Part shown: in pieces, positions 42,058 through 52,640 of the stretch
Layout: every line of letters starts with the position of its first letter
Numbering within the stretch: the stretch's first letter is position 1
From: Erwinia persicina
Lineage (GTDB): Bacteria > Pseudomonadota > Gammaproteobacteria > Enterobacterales > Enterobacteriaceae
Length of the DNA stretch: 64,000 bases
Direction of reading: 5' to 3'
Assembly: GCF_014838825.1 (NCBI RefSeq)
Contig: NZ_JACYMO010000003.1
Location: forward strand, 248,001-312,000
Notes under the pieces: generated by a model
Databases searched by the model: none
The model's input: the letters and a program-made list of their open reading frames with translations, nothing else
Told to the model about the DNA's origin: nothing
Translations under genes and position numbers: made by a program

Positions 42058-44049
42058 ATGTCTTCTCGTAAAGAGCTTGCCAACGCCATTCGCGCATTAA
42101 GTATGGATGCGGTGCAAAAAGCCAAATCCGGCCACCCGGGTGCCCCGATGGGGATGGCCGATATCGCCGAAGTTCTGTGGCGTGACTTCCTCAACCACAA
42201 CCCAGAAAACCCACTTTGGGCCGATCGTGACCGCTTCGTGCTGTCTAACGGTCACGGCTCAATGCTGATCTACAGCCTGCTGCACCTCAGCGGATACGAT
42301 CTGCCCATCAGTGAACTGGCTAACTTCCGTCAGCTGCATTCCAAAACCCCAGGTCACCCGGAATACGGCTACACCGTCGGTGTGGAAACCACCACCGGTC
42401 CACTGGGCCAGGGCATCGCCAACGCAGTGGGCTTTGCCATTGCTGAACGCACGCTGGCCGCGCAGTTCAACCGTCCCGGCCACGATGTGGTTGACCATAA
42501 CACCTACGTGTTTATGGGCGACGGCTGCATGATGGAAGGCATCTCCCACGAAGTCTGCTCGCTGGCTGGTACGCTGAAGCTGGGCAAACTGGTGGCGTTC
42601 TATGATGACAACGGCATCTCTATCGACGGCCACATTGACGGCTGGTTCACCGACGATACGGCGACACGCTTTGAGTCTTACGGCTGGTACGTCGTGCGCG
42701 GCGTGGACGGACACGATGCAGACGCCATCAAAAAAGCGGTGGAAGAAGCCAAAGCGGTGAGCGATAAGCCTTCTCTGCTGATGTGCAAAACCGTGATCGG
42801 TTTCGGTTCACCGAACAAAGCCGGTACGCACGATTCCCACGGTGCACCGCTGGGTGATGACGAAATCGCCCTGACCCGTAAACAGCTGGGCTGGAACCAC
42901 GCGCCGTTTGAGATCCCTGCCGATATTTATGCACAGTGGGATGCGAAAGAAGCTGGCCGTGCAAAAGAAGCGTCATGGAACGAGAAGTTTGCCGCTTACG
43001 CCAAAGCCTTCCCGGAGCTGGCGGAAGAGTTCTCCCGCCGCGTGAAGAACGAACTGCCGGCCAACTGGGAAGCCGAGTCGCAGAAGTTCATTGAACAGCT
43101 GCAGGTTAATCCGTCTAAAATTGCCAGCCGTAAAGCGTCGCAGAATGCCATCGAAGCCTTCGGCAAACTGCTGCCGGAGTATCTGGGCGGTTCCGCTGAC
43201 CTGGCACCCAGCAACCTGACGATGTGGTCCGGTTCTAAGCCGATCAACGAAGATGCGGCGGGTAACTACATCCATTATGGCGTGCGTGAATTCGGTATGA
43301 CTGCCATCGCGAACGGTATCACCCTGCACGGCGGTTTCCTGCCGTACACGGCGACCTTCCTGATGTTTGTCGAATATGCCCGTAACGCGGTGCGTATGGC
43401 CGCGCTGATGAAAATCCGCCAGGTCATGGTCTACACCCATGACTCCATCGGTCTGGGTGAAGATGGCCCGACTCACCAGCCGGTCGAGCAGATGGCCAGC
43501 CTGCGTGTGACGCCAAATATGAGCCTGTGGCGTCCGTGTGACCAGGTGGAGTCAGCCATTGCGTGGAAATACGCGGTTGAACGTCAGGACGGCCCTACGG
43601 CCCTGATCCTGTCCCGTCAGAACCTGGCCCAGCAGGACCGTACGGCAGAACAGCTGGCAAACGTCGCCCGCGGTGCTTACGTGCTGAAAGATTGCGCCGG
43701 TACGCCTGAGGTGATCCTGATCGCCACCGGTTCAGAAGTTGAACTGGCCGTCGGTGCGTATGACCAGCTGACTGCGGAAGGCCGTAAGGTTCGCGTGGTG
43801 TCTATGCCATCGACTGATGCGTTCGACAAGCAGGATGCGGCTTATCGTGAGGCTGTGCTGCCAAAAGCGGTCAGCGCACGCGTCGCGATTGAAGCCGGTA
43901 TTGCGGATTACTGGTACAAATACGTCGGCCTGAACGGCGCTATCGTCGGCATGACCAGCTTCGGTGAGTCTGCTCCGGCTGAGAAGCTGTTCGATCTGTT
44001 TGGCTTCACGGTAGAAAACGTGGTGGCCAGGGCGAAAGGCCTGCTGTAA
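42058..44049 (+). CDS. tktA: Transketolase 1
   Basis: A 663-residue transketolase, the same size as E. coli TktA. It moves two-carbon units between sugar phosphates, linking glycolysis with the pentose phosphate pathway and supplying erythrose-4-phosphate, the substrate of Epd encoded downstream. The ThDP motif is [18 protein letters not shown] ending [11 protein letters not shown]. Phosphate-binding [11 protein letters not shown] near residue 25 and [17 protein letters not shown] near 465 are intact. Confidence 0.97.
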   Translation: MSSRKELANAIRALSMDAVQKAKSGHPGAPMGMADIAEVLWRDFLNHNPENPLWADRDRFVLSNGHGSMLIYSLLHLSGYDLPISELANFRQLHSKTPGHPEYGYTVGVETTTGPLGQGIANAVGFAIAERTLAAQFNRPGHDVVDHNTYVFMGDGCMMEGISHEVCSLAGTLKLGKLVAFYDDNGISIDGHIDGWFTDDTATRFESYGWYVVRGVDGHDADAIKKAVEEAKAVSDKPSLLMCKTVIGFGSPNKAGTHDSHGAPLGDDEIALTRKQLGWNHAPFEIPADIYAQWDAKEAGRAKEASWNEKFAAYAKAFPELAEEFSRRVKNELPANWEAESQKFIEQLQVNPSKIASRKASQNAIEAFGKLLPEYLGGSADLAPSNLTMWSGSKPINEDAAGNYIHYGVREFGMTAIANGITLHGGFLPYTATFLMFVEYARNAVRMAALMKIRQVMVYTHDSIGLGEDGPTHQPVEQMASLRVTPNMSLWRPCDQVESAIAWKYAVERQDGPTALILSRQNLAQQDRTAEQLANVARGAYVLKDCAGTPEVILIATGSEVELAVGAYDQLTAEGRKVRVVSMPSTDAFDKQDAAYREAVLPKAVSARVAIEAGIADYWYKYVGLNGAIVGMTSFGESAPAEKLFDLFGFTVENVVARAKGLL

Positions 44050-44084
44050 CCGTCCGGCATCGCCCTTCGGGGCAGTAAGCTGCC

Positions 44085-44115
44085 AAAAAGGCATCGCATT
44101 GCGATGCCTTTTTTT
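44085..44115. terminator. Bidirectional terminator between tktA and the sulfatase gene
   Basis: GGCATCGC (44090-44097) and GCGATGCC (44101-44108) form a perfect stem with a three-base loop. Five A residues on the left and seven T on the right let it work in both directions, ending tktA rightward and the sulfatase gene leftward. Confidence 0.92.
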
Positions 44116-44125
44116 ATGGCGGCAG

Positions 44126-45994
44126 TCAGTCCCGCACGATGTCAGCCAACTGCGCTGCATCCAGATCCCAGCCTGCGGTGCCTTCCTGCGGCAGGAAATG
44201 ACCGTCATCCGTGCCAATTTCCTGCTGATACAGGGTATTCAGTTTCTGATTAAGCCACATGATTAACGGACGTGATGCCTGCGGATCGCGGGCGAGGTTA
44301 TTCATTTCCTGCGGATCGTTTTCCAGGTCATACAATTCCAGATCGTTCAGCGCCAGCAGCTGATCCCAGGTCTGGGGCATATTGTGCTGGCGCAGAGAGA
44401 AGTAGCGGGCAAATTTGTACCGCCCGTCAAAAATCATCCGTATGCCCGTGCGTCGCCTGAAATCAGGGGAGAGGGCTTTCATTGCAAAATGCTTTTCATC
44501 CGGGGTCAGCGCCTTATCGTCGCGCAGGCGAAACATCTTACGCAGATACTCGCGGTCGATATACAGCATCATGTCGTAACAGTAGAGGGTGGCGTTGCGT
44601 ATCTGGTGCAGTGTTGCCTGCTCAGGCTGGCGGATCAGCGGGCTGAAATCCACACCCTTGCGGTCCTGCAGCAGTGAGGCGCGCTGCGCCTGGGGCCGCC
44701 CGGTCAGCCCCAGCAGGGTGGGAACCAGATCCAGGTGGCTGGTCAGTGCCTGACAGCGTTTACCGCCAGGATAGTCCGGATGGCTGACGATCATCGGCAC
44801 GTGCACCTGCTGGTTGTAAACGCAGGTGCCCTTACCGTGCATCTGATGATAACCCTGCAGCTCCCCGTGATCGGAGGTGAATACCACAATGGTTTTCTGC
44901 CGCAGGCCCAGCGCGTCCAGTTCTTCCAGCAGGCGAACCAGGTGGCTGTCATGATCGCGGATGCAGTTAAAATAGTAGTCGCGCAACTTCTTCCAGCGGC
45001 GATCCTCATCAGGGAACTGTCCGACCAGCATGGCTCTGGCCTGCTGATAGTCCCACTGGGCAGCGGGTCTGCCGGCCTGATCAAAAGGCTGATGACGGCT
45101 GTCGGGCAGGGGGCTGGTATCCCAGCGGGCAGCATAGAGGGTATTTTCCGGCGGTTGCGCCGGACTCATCGGCTGATTCTCATTCAGCGCCTGATGCCAC
45201 TGCACCCTTTCCCCCGGGGCATCGGTATCGATAAACATGACATCGTGCGGGTTAACCAGGTTGACGGCGAGCAGCCAGGGCTGCTGCGCATCGGCCATAT
45301 TTCGCCCTTTGCCGCGTAGCCAGCTGACAGCCTGCGCGGTGGTCAGACTGTCATAGACGTAACCGCCCTTGCGCAGGCCAATCAGGTCACCGATGCCGGA
45401 ATAATCGTCAAAGCCATATTTCTGCATCTGCTGATGCAGCGGCGCATGATCCATATCGTCGATGTTGCCGGAAGGAACGCTGTTCAGCGAGTGATCGAGC
45501 AGAGTAGAGAGGTGCCACTTCCCTTTGTAAGCGGCATAGTAGCCTAACGGCTTTATCAGCGAGGCGAGGGTACCCAGTTCCGGGGAGAGACTCCAGGGCA
45601 TCCACGGCATGCCGGCATTATCAAACATCCGCGTCTGTGGCATATGCAGACCGGTATACATCACCGAGCGCGATGAGGTGCAGACGCAGCTGTTGATATA
45701 ATGGCGGGTGAACGTGGTGCCGGTGTTCATCAGGCGCTCACGGCCCGGCACGGGAAAAGGGTAGTGGTCGAAGTAACGTTCCTGATCGGAAGTGACAAAC
45801 AGGATGTTATAACCCTCTGGGAGTTGCTGCGGTGCCCGGGGAGGAGGGGAAGCCGGGACGGGGACGGGGACGGGGGCGTTGGCTGTGCCGGCGGCCAGGG
45901 CCGGGGGAAGTAACTGGCTGCTGGCGAGGACCCCGGCACCTTTCAGCAGGGTCCGGCGCGAAATGCCGGATTTATCTGGATTGTGTTCGGCCAC
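44126..45994 (-). CDS. Tat-exported sulfatase-like hydrolase
   Basis: A 622-residue alkaline-phosphatase-superfamily sulfatase. The N-terminus has a twin-arginine signal (SRRTLLKGAGVL), then a Pro/Val-rich linker of PV repeats. The metal site begins NILFVTSDQERYFDHYP. The catalytic segment reads SCVCTSSRSVMYTGLH: Cys is present, but the Pro of the usual C-x-P-x-R formylglycine motif is Ser. A second metal-site region FTSDHGELQGYHQMHGKG is normal. It uses a GTG start with AGGAG upstream. E. coli has other genes here, so this is an accessory insertion. Substrate unknown. Confidence 0.88.
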   Translation of the reverse strand: MAEHNPDKSGISRRTLLKGAGVLASSQLLPPALAAGTANAPVPVPVPASPPPRAPQQLPEGYNILFVTSDQERYFDHYPFPVPGRERLMNTGTTFTRHYINSCVCTSSRSVMYTGLHMPQTRMFDNAGMPWMPWSLSPELGTLASLIKPLGYYAAYKGKWHLSTLLDHSLNSVPSGNIDDMDHAPLHQQMQKYGFDDYSGIGDLIGLRKGGYVYDSLTTAQAVSWLRGKGRNMADAQQPWLLAVNLVNPHDVMFIDTDAPGERVQWHQALNENQPMSPAQPPENTLYAARWDTSPLPDSRHQPFDQAGRPAAQWDYQQARAMLVGQFPDEDRRWKKLRDYYFNCIRDHDSHLVRLLEELDALGLRQKTIVVFTSDHGELQGYHQMHGKGTCVYNQQVHVPMIVSHPDYPGGKRCQALTSHLDLVPTLLGLTGRPQAQRASLLQDRKGVDFSPLIRQPEQATLHQIRNATLYCYDMMLYIDREYLRKMFRLRDDKALTPDEKHFAMKALSPDFRRRTGIRMIFDGRYKFARYFSLRQHNMPQTWDQLLALNDLELYDLENDPQEMNNLARDPQASRPLIMWLNQKLNTLYQQEIGTDDGHFLPQEGTAGWDLDAAQLADIVRD

Positions 45995-46373
45995 GGGAGG
46001 CTCCTTTCTCTGGTGTGTTAATCAGACGTTAAAAACAGAAAGTAAGCGCTTCCCCAGACCGCAGATAGACATAAGGTGTGATCTGACTAAAAAATGGCCA
46101 GTGGGGGTGCCGTGTGGCGGAAAGTCCGGGATTTTTTAACAAGTTTTGTCTGATTTTGTGACGTAGATCGAAAGTTGAGGGGCGTAATTGATCCCGATCA
46201 TTCCTATTATTCCTGACATCAATTATTCTAGCTGAAGCGTTTCAGTTAGCTGTTCCGCCACGACCCGCTTGCCGGCAGACACGGGTAAGGGGGCAAGAAT
46301 GTCCTGTACAAATCGTGGTGGCTGGCTCAGGCTAATCCTCCGATTTCATAGTGAATTCTGATGCAGGAGTGAT
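45995..46373. promoter_or_regulatory. Divergent region between the sulfatase gene and epd
   Basis: A 379-base region without a gene. A partial CRP-like site at 46157 (listed separately) and an AT-rich stretch near 46190-46230 point toward an epd promoter. Nothing else recognisable was seen. Confidence 0.45.
46157..46172 (+). promoter_or_regulatory. CRP-like site upstream of epd
   Basis: TGTGA-CGTAGA-TCGAA has a perfect left half-site and a degenerate right half (TCGAA for TCACA). It is 200 bases upstream of epd. The E. coli epd-pgk promoter is CRP-responsive, so this is plausible but weak. Confidence 0.4.
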
Positions 46374-47393
46374 ATGACGGTTCGCATTGCCATTAACGGA
46401 TTTGGTCGTATAGGGCGCAACGTATTGCGTGCCCTGTATGAAACCGGTCGCCGTGCTGAAATCACGGTGGTGGCCATCAATGAGCTGGCAGAGGCCGCCG
46501 GTATGGCGCATCTGTTAAAATACGACACCAGCCACGGGCGGTTTGCCTGGGAGGTCCGCCAGGAGCGCGATCAGCTGTCCGTCGGTGATGACACCATCCG
46601 TCTGTTACATCATGCTGATATTGACGCGCTGCCCTGGCGTGAGCTGAATGTGGATATTGTGCTGGACTGTACCGGGGTTTACGGCAGCCGTGCGGATGGC
46701 GAAGCTCATCTGCAGGCCGGGGCGAAAAAAGTGCTTTTCTCCCACCCCGGCGGCAACGACCTGGATGCCACCGTGGTGTTTGGCGTGAATGAAAAAGATC
46801 TCCTGCCTGAGCACAGACTGGTGTCTAACGCCTCGTGCACCACGAACTGCATCATTCCCATTATTAAATTGCTGGATGATGCCTGGGGCATTGAATCAGG
46901 AACGGTCACCACCATTCACTCGGCGATGCACGACCAGCAGGTGATTGATGCGTATCACCCGGATTTACGCCGCACGCGTGCCGCCAGCCAGTCGATTATT
47001 CCTGTTGATACGCGACTCGCCGCCGGGATCACGCGTTTCTTCCCAAAATTTAATGACCGCTTCGAAGCGATAGCCGTGCGCGTGCCGACCATTAATGTGA
47101 CGGCCATTGACCTTAGCGTCAGCGTGCGGGATGCCGTCAGTGCCTGCGAGGTTAACGCGCTGTTGCAAAGTGCGTCAGAAGGGGCATTTAGTGGTATAGT
47201 TGACTACACGGAATTGCCGTTAGTCTCCATTGATTTTAACCATGATCCGCACAGTGCCATTGTTGATGGCACCCAAACGCGGGTCAGTGGTCAGCACCTG
47301 ATCAAGACGTTAGTCTGGTGCGATAACGAATGGGGCTTTGCCAACCGTATGATCGATACGACCTTGGCGATGGCCACAAGCGGTTTCAGGTAA
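46374..47393 (+). CDS. epd: D-erythrose-4-phosphate dehydrogenase
   Basis: A 339-residue GAPDH paralogue (Epd/GapB) that oxidises erythrose-4-phosphate to 4-phosphoerythronate, the first step of the DXP-dependent pyridoxal phosphate pathway. It has Rossmann [17 protein letters not shown], catalytic Cys in [12 protein letters not shown], and [12 protein letters not shown], which marks Epd rather than glycolytic GAPDH. Length and operon position before pgk and fbaA match E. coli. Confidence 0.95.
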   Translation: MTVRIAINGFGRIGRNVLRALYETGRRAEITVVAINELAEAAGMAHLLKYDTSHGRFAWEVRQERDQLSVGDDTIRLLHHADIDALPWRELNVDIVLDCTGVYGSRADGEAHLQAGAKKVLFSHPGGNDLDATVVFGVNEKDLLPEHRLVSNASCTTNCIIPIIKLLDDAWGIESGTVTTIHSAMHDQQVIDAYHPDLRRTRAASQSIIPVDTRLAAGITRFFPKFNDRFEAIAVRVPTINVTAIDLSVSVRDAVSACEVNALLQSASEGAFSGIVDYTELPLVSIDFNHDPHSAIVDGTQTRVSGQHLIKTLVWCDNEWGFANRMIDTTLAMATSGFR

Positions 47394-47442
47394 GGCGCGT
47401 ACAGCGTCTGTAAAACTTTGAGAATCAACGAGAGGGTTCACC

Positions 47443-48609
47443 ATGTCTGTAATTAAGATGACCGATCTGGATCTGGCTGGTAAACGTGTTCTGATCCGTG
47501 CGGATCTGAACGTGCCAGTTAAAGAAGGGAAAGTGACGTCAGATGCACGTATTCGCGCTTCACTGCCGACAATTGAAGCGGCGTTGAAGCAGGGCGCAAA
47601 AGTGATGGTTACCTCTCACCTGGGTCGTCCGACCGAAGGTGAATACAACGAAGAGTTTTCTCTGCTGCCGGTAGTCAACTACCTGAAAGACAAGTTGGGC
47701 GCAGACAACGTGACGCTGGCCAAAGATTACCTGGAAGGCGTTGAGCTGACCGCCGGTAAACTGGTGGTGTTGGAAAACGTGCGCTTCAACAAAGGCGAGA
47801 AAAAAGACGACGAAGCCCTCTCTAAAAAATACGCTGCACTGTGCGACATCTTTGTGATGGATGCGTTCGGTACTGCTCACCGTGCGCAGGCCTCTACGCA
47901 CGGCGTGGGTAAGTTCGCGCCGATTGCCTGTGCCGGTCCGCTGCTGGCCAATGAGCTGGAAGCCCTAGGCAAAGCCCTGAAAACCCCGGCGCGTCCGATG
48001 GTTGCCGTAGTGGGTGGCTCTAAGGTCTCCACGAAGTTCGACGTGCTGAACTCGCTGGTGAACATTGCTGATACCGTGATCGTCGGTGGCGGTATCGCCA
48101 ACACTTTCGTGGCTATCGATAACAACGTGGGTAAATCACTGTACGAGCCTGATTTTGTTGAAGCCGCAAAAAAACTGCGTGATGAATACAAAATCCCGGT
48201 GCCGACTGACTCCCGCGTAGGCACGGAATTCTCTGAAACTGCCCCGTCTACCGTGAAGAAAGTGTCTGAAGTTCAGGACAACGAAGAGATCATGGACTTC
48301 GGGGATGAGACTGCGCTGGCCATGGCTAAGTTACTGAAAGAAGCCAAGACTATTCTGTGGAATGGCCCGGTCGGCGTGTTTGAATTCCCGAACTTCCGTA
48401 AAGGCACTGAAATTATTGCCAACGCCATTGCAGACAGCGACGCATTCTCCATTGCAGGCGGCGGTGATACGCTGGCGGCTATCGACCTGTTCGGTATCGA
48501 AGATAAAATCTCCTATATCTCTACCGGTGGCGGTGCGTTCCTTGAGTTCGTGGAAGGCAAAACCTTACCTGCGGTTGCTATGCTGGAAGAGCGTGCGAAG
48601 CAGAAGTAA
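47443..48609 (+). CDS. pgk: Phosphoglycerate kinase
   Basis: Glycolytic kinase that transfers phosphate from 1,3-bisphosphoglycerate to ADP. It is 388 residues, one more than E. coli. The substrate site [13 protein letters not shown] and SHLGRPTEG are in the N-domain. The nucleotide site [23 protein letters not shown] and [11 protein letters not shown] are in the C-domain. It lies 49 bp after epd. Confidence 0.98.
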   Translation: MSVIKMTDLDLAGKRVLIRADLNVPVKEGKVTSDARIRASLPTIEAALKQGAKVMVTSHLGRPTEGEYNEEFSLLPVVNYLKDKLGADNVTLAKDYLEGVELTAGKLVVLENVRFNKGEKKDDEALSKKYAALCDIFVMDAFGTAHRAQASTHGVGKFAPIACAGPLLANELEALGKALKTPARPMVAVVGGSKVSTKFDVLNSLVNIADTVIVGGGIANTFVAIDNNVGKSLYEPDFVEAAKKLRDEYKIPVPTDSRVGTEFSETAPSTVKKVSEVQDNEEIMDFGDETALAMAKLLKEAKTILWNGPVGVFEFPNFRKGTEIIANAIADSDAFSIAGGGDTLAAIDLFGIEDKISYISTGGGAFLEFVEGKTLPAVAMLEERAKQK

Positions 48610-48690
48610 TTAAACCTCAGTGCGGGGTGCATGACGCCCCGCATGAGAACCGAATCCTTTAATACGACCGAAGAAACAGGACAAGCTAAC

Positions 48691-49770
48691 ATGTCTAAAA
48701 TTTTTGATTTCGTAAAACCTGGCGTTGTCACCGGTGATGACGTGCAGAAGATCTTCAAAGTGGCGAAAGAGAACAAATTCGCCCTGCCAGCCGTTAACTG
48801 CGTCGGCACTGACTCCATCAACGCCGTACTGGAAACTGCTGCGAAAGTAAAAGCACCAGTGATCATTCAGTTCTCCAACGGTGGCGCTGGCTTCATCGCG
48901 GGTAAAGGCCTGAAATCAGACAAACCACAGGCTGCTGCCATCTTTGGCGCAATCTCTGGCGCACACCATGTGCACCTGATGGCTGAACATTACGGCGTGC
49001 CGGTGATCCTGCACACCGACCACTGCGCGAAGAAACTGCTGCCGTGGATCGACGGTCTGCTGGACGCGGGCGAAGAGCACTTCGCTAAAACTGGTAAGCC
49101 GCTGTTCTCTTCTCATATGATCGACCTGTCTGAAGAGTCACTGGAAGAGAACATTGAGATCTCCAGCAAATACCTGGCGCGCATGGCGAAAATCGATATG
49201 ACTCTGGAAATCGAACTGGGTTGCACCGGTGGTGAAGAAGACGGTGTGGACAACAGCCACATGGATGCTTCAGCCCTGTACACTCAGCCAGAAGACGTTG
49301 ATTACGCCTACACCAAGCTGAACGCGATCAGTCCACGTTTCACCATCGCTGCCTCTTTCGGTAACGTACACGGCGTGTACAAGCCAGGCAACGTGAAACT
49401 GACGCCGACCATCCTGCGTGATTCTCAGAAATACGTCAGCGAGAAACATGGTCTGCCAGAGAACTCCCTGGACTTCGTGTTCCACGGTGGTTCCGGTTCA
49501 TCTGCCGCTGAAATCGAAGAGTCTATCGGTTACGGCGTGATCAAAATGAACATCGATACTGATACCCAGTGGGCAACATGGGACGGTATTCTGCAGTACT
49601 ACAAAAAGAACGAAGGCTATCTGCAGGCGCAGCTGGGTAACCCGGAAGGCGCTGATAAGCCAAACAAGAAGTTCTACGATCCTCGCGTCTGGCTGCGTGC
49701 TTCACAGTCTTCGATGATCGTTCGCCTGGAGCAGGCATTCAAAGAGCTGAACGCAGTCGACGTACTGTAA
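48691..49770 (+). CDS. fbaA: Class II fructose-1,6-bisphosphate aldolase
   Basis: Zinc-dependent aldolase that cleaves fructose bisphosphate to triose phosphates. The 359 residues equal E. coli FbaA. Zinc ligands are in ILHTDHCAKK, near ELGCTGGEEDGVDNS and in FGNVHGVYKPG; the phosphate site is FHGGSGSSAAEI. ATG 48691 matches the family start MSKIFDFVKPG; an in-frame extension to 48631 is unconserved. Third gene of epd-pgk-fbaA. Confidence 0.98.
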   Translation: MSKIFDFVKPGVVTGDDVQKIFKVAKENKFALPAVNCVGTDSINAVLETAAKVKAPVIIQFSNGGAGFIAGKGLKSDKPQAAAIFGAISGAHHVHLMAEHYGVPVILHTDHCAKKLLPWIDGLLDAGEEHFAKTGKPLFSSHMIDLSEESLEENIEISSKYLARMAKIDMTLEIELGCTGGEEDGVDNSHMDASALYTQPEDVDYAYTKLNAISPRFTIAASFGNVHGVYKPGNVKLTPTILRDSQKYVSEKHGLPENSLDFVFHGGSGSSAAEIEESIGYGVIKMNIDTDTQWATWDGILQYYKKNEGYLQAQLGNPEGADKPNKKFYDPRVWLRASQSSMIVRLEQAFKELNAVDVL

Positions 49771-49784
49771 TCTTCCCTTTGGTT

Positions 49785-49811
49785 AAAAAAGGCCCTGATG
49801 GGCCTTTTTTT
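49785..49811 (+). terminator. Terminator of epd-pgk-fbaA
   Basis: GGCCC-TGAT-GGGCC stem, extended by six A residues on the left pairing with seven T on the right, beginning 15 bases after fbaA. Confidence 0.92.
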
Positions 49812-49952
49812 ATACGCAAAATCCGGAATTTTTAAGTAATTGTGTGACTTGTTTGGCACAACAACAAATGTTGTTTACCCTTAACTCCACCGGTTGTCGT
49901 TACAGCGGCAGTGAATTGAACGCCCGCTCAGGGCAAACAACAGGACAGGGTA

Positions 49953-50828
49953 ATGGACGAGTTAAATGTGGTAAACGGCCTGAATAATGCAGGCGGATGG
50001 CTGGTACGTAACCAGGCATTACTGTTGAGCTATGCAGTCAATATTGTTGCGGCTATTGTCATTGTTATCATCGGGATGATTGCCGCCCGCTTCATTTCAA
50101 ATGCTGTTAATAAACTTCTGGTAACACGAAAAATCGACCCGACCGTGGCGGATTTCCTTTCCGGTCTGGTGCGTTATGGCATCATTGCTTTTACGCTGAT
50201 TGCCGCTATGGGCCGCGTTGGCGTACAGACCGCATCGGTGATTGCCGCGCTCGCTGCCGCAGGCTTTGCCTTTGCGCTGGCACTGCAGGGGTCGCTGTCT
50301 AACCTCGCCGCCGGCGTACTGCTGGTGACCTTCCGTCCCTTCCGTGCGGGTGAGTTTGTCGACCTCGGCGGCGTCATGGGGACCGTGCTCAACGTGCAGA
50401 TTTTCTCCACCACGCTGAGAACGGCAGATGGCAAAATCGTGGTAGTGCCGAACGGCAAAATCATCGCCGGAAACATCATCAACTTTTCGCGTGAGCCGGA
50501 GCGCAGGAACGAATTTATTATCGGCGTGGCTTACGATGCTGACGTGGACCAGGTACTCAAACTGCTGCGTGAGGTGGTCGATGCCGAACCGCGCGTGCTG
50601 CAGGAGCGTGGCGTGCAGATCGGCCTGAATGAGCTGGGCGCATCCTCAGTGAACTTTGTGGTGCGCTGCTGGAGCAAGGCGGGCGATCTGCAGGACGTCT
50701 ACTGGGACCTGATGAAAAACTTTAAGCGCGCGCTGGATGCGAATAATATCGGCATTCCTTATCCGCAGATGGACGTGCATCTGCATCAGGTGAAAACAGC
50801 GGAGCAGGCGACTCACGCTCAGGAGTGA
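49953..50828 (+). CDS. mscS: Small-conductance mechanosensitive channel MscS
   Basis: A 291-residue inner-membrane channel that opens on membrane stretch to release solutes in osmotic downshock. It has three N-terminal transmembrane helices. TM3 has the Gly/Ala-rich pore helix [20 protein letters not shown] near 95-115, followed by the cytoplasmic beta domain ([32 protein letters not shown]). Size and location after fbaA as in E. coli. Confidence 0.95.
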   Translation: MDELNVVNGLNNAGGWLVRNQALLLSYAVNIVAAIVIVIIGMIAARFISNAVNKLLVTRKIDPTVADFLSGLVRYGIIAFTLIAAMGRVGVQTASVIAALAAAGFAFALALQGSLSNLAAGVLLVTFRPFRAGEFVDLGGVMGTVLNVQIFSTTLRTADGKIVVVPNGKIIAGNIINFSREPERRNEFIIGVAYDADVDQVLKLLREVVDAEPRVLQERGVQIGLNELGASSVNFVVRCWSKAGDLQDVYWDLMKNFKRALDANNIGIPYPQMDVHLHQVKTAEQATHAQE

Positions 50829-50846
50829 ACCCGCACCGTGAAACCG

Positions 50847-50880
50847 GCCCCCTGACTGAGCCAGCCAGGGGGCTTTTTTT
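50847..50880 (+). terminator. Terminator of mscS
   Basis: GCCCCCTG and CAGGGGGC pair around an inner CTG/CAG stem, followed by seven T residues, 18 bases after mscS. Confidence 0.92.
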
Positions 50881-51058
50881 GCCCCAAAATGGTGATGATC
50901 GGGCGGGGATACGAACGCCGGGGCGTGACGTTATTCCTGCAGGCACCGGTTTTGCGCGCATTATTAGCATTATTTATGCAGCATTAAATCTTTCAATTTC
51001 CCCTAATAATTGAGTCGCTATACACTTTGCCGAAATCGTAAAGGGTGAGGTGATTATT

Positions 51059-51673
51059 GTGTTATCCATTTTTTTTCAGGGCGTTGCCATGGGTGCCGCG
51101 CTTATTCTTCCGCTGGGCCCGCAAAACGCGTTTGTGATGAACCAGGGCGTACGCCGTCAGTATCATCTGATGACCGCTGCGCTCTGCACCCTGAGCGATA
51201 TTGTGCTGATCTGTGGTGGCATCTTTGGCGGTAGCGCATTGCTTAATCAGTCTGCGCTGCTGCTGAACGTGGTGACCTGGGGTGGCGTCGCCTTCCTGCT
51301 GTGGTACGGCTGGGGCGCGCTGCGTACCGCATTCAGCGGCGACGTGCAGCTGGCCTCTGCGGCCGCGCTGAAGCAGGGGCGCTGGCGCATTGTGGCCACG
51401 ATGATGGCGGTCACCTGGCTTAACCCGCACGTTTATCTGGATACGTTTGTAGTGCTGGGGAGCCTGGGCGGACAGCTACCGGAAGAGGCCCGCCGCTGGT
51501 TCGCCCTCGGCTCTGCCAGTGCCTCCGTGCTGTGGTTTTTCGGCCTGGCGCTGCTGGCGGCCTGGCTGGCACCGCTGCTCAATACCGCGCGCGCCCAACG
51601 AATAATTAACCTGCTGGTCGGGCTGGTCATGTGGGGGATTGCGCTGAAACTGGCGTTGCAGGCACTCTCCTGA
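51059..51673 (+). CDS. argO: Arginine exporter ArgO
   Basis: A LysE-family exporter of about 204 residues with about six hydrophobic segments. The family signature [15 protein letters not shown] is near the N-terminus, with [20 protein letters not shown] in the middle. It exports arginine, and canavanine in E. coli. GTG 51059 is preferred because it gives MLSIFFQG, matching E. coli MFSYYFQG; GTG 51050 is in frame but overlaps the ribosome site. TATACA at 51019-51024 with no good -35 fits an activator-dependent (ArgP) promoter. Confidence 0.93.
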   Translation: MLSIFFQGVAMGAALILPLGPQNAFVMNQGVRRQYHLMTAALCTLSDIVLICGGIFGGSALLNQSALLLNVVTWGGVAFLLWYGWGALRTAFSGDVQLASAAALKQGRWRIVATMMAVTWLNPHVYLDTFVVLGSLGGQLPEEARRWFALGSASASVLWFFGLALLAAWLAPLLNTARAQRIINLLVGLVMWGIALKLALQALS

Positions 51674-51835
51674 AGTTAACAGGAACTCACTATCAGAATT
51701 GATGTCCTAGTGTGACGCGCCAATGCGCACTAAAATATCTTGTACCGCCAGATTTTGACGGAACAATACGCTACCGGAACCCGCTTTTTACCCGGTGGCG
51801 TTCTCGCTGATGATGATGACCCCATGGAGGATGCT

Positions 51836-52561
51836 TTGAAGCTCACTAAACTGGCTCTGGCCGCAATGATTGGATTGGGCACGTTGCCACTGGCTGTACA
51901 GGCAGATGAACTACCGAATGGCCCACACGTGGTGACCTCCGGTCAGTCCAGCGTGGATGCTGCGCCGGATATCGCCACCCTCGCGATTGAAGTCAGTGTG
52001 TCTGCTAAAGATGCTGGCGAAGCGAAAAAGCAGGCTGACAGCCGCGTACAGCAGTATTTTGACTTCCTGGATAAAAGCGGTATTGAGAAGAAAGATATCA
52101 ATGCGGCTAACCTGCGGACCCAGCCAGAATATGACTACCTGAAAGATGGTAAGTCAGTGCTGAAGGGCTACCGTGCCGTGCGTCAGGTTCAGGTGACGCT
52201 GCGTCATCTGGATAAGCTGAATGAGCTGCTGGACGGCGCGCTGAAATCAGGCCTGAATGAGATCCGTTCGGTGGAACTGGGCGTTGCCAATCCGGAAGAG
52301 TACAAAGCGAAGGCGCGTAAAGCCGCCATTGATGATGCAGTGAAGCAGGCCGGGGATCTGGCGCAGGGCTTCGGCAGCAAGCTGGGGCCGGTATACAGCA
52401 TCCGCTATCATGTTGCTAACTATCAGCCAATGCCGATGGCCCGGATGTACAAGGCCGCTGACGCGGCACCGATGACCTCTGCCGCGCAGACTTACGAACA
52501 GCAGAGTATTCATTTTGACGATCAGGTCGATGTGGTGTTTGAGCTGCAGCGTAACCCTTAA
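51836..52561 (+). CDS. yggE: YggE, periplasmic SIMPL-domain protein
   Basis: A 241-residue SIMPL (DUF541) protein, close to E. coli YggE (246), which is linked to oxidative stress resistance. It has a signal peptide MKLTKLALAAMIGLG with cleavage near VQADE, then GPHVVTSGQSSVDAAPDIAT. The start appears to be TTG 51836: GGAGG at 51827-51830 lies five bases before it, and reading from TTG gives a clean signal peptide starting MKLTK. ATG 51824 lies before that ribosome site. Confidence 0.92.
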   Translation: MKLTKLALAAMIGLGTLPLAVQADELPNGPHVVTSGQSSVDAAPDIATLAIEVSVSAKDAGEAKKQADSRVQQYFDFLDKSGIEKKDINAANLRTQPEYDYLKDGKSVLKGYRAVRQVQVTLRHLDKLNELLDGALKSGLNEIRSVELGVANPEEYKAKARKAAIDDAVKQAGDLAQGFGSKLGPVYSIRYHVANYQPMPMARMYKAADAAPMTSAAQTYEQQSIHFDDQVDVVFELQRNP

Positions 52562-52569
52562 TGCCGGAT

Positions 52570-52596
52570 GGGCTGACCGATACTGACGGTCAGCCC
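52570..52596. repeat. Short intergenic palindrome, copy 3
   Basis: GGGCTGACC and GGTCAGCCC form a perfect nine-bp inverted repeat around a nine-base loop, starting nine bases after yggE. Same family as copies at 89, 40936 and 55982. Confidence 0.65.
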
Positions 52597-52640
52597 CTGA
52601 GCAGAATTCCACCGGGGCCGGGTCCGACCCTGACAGATTG

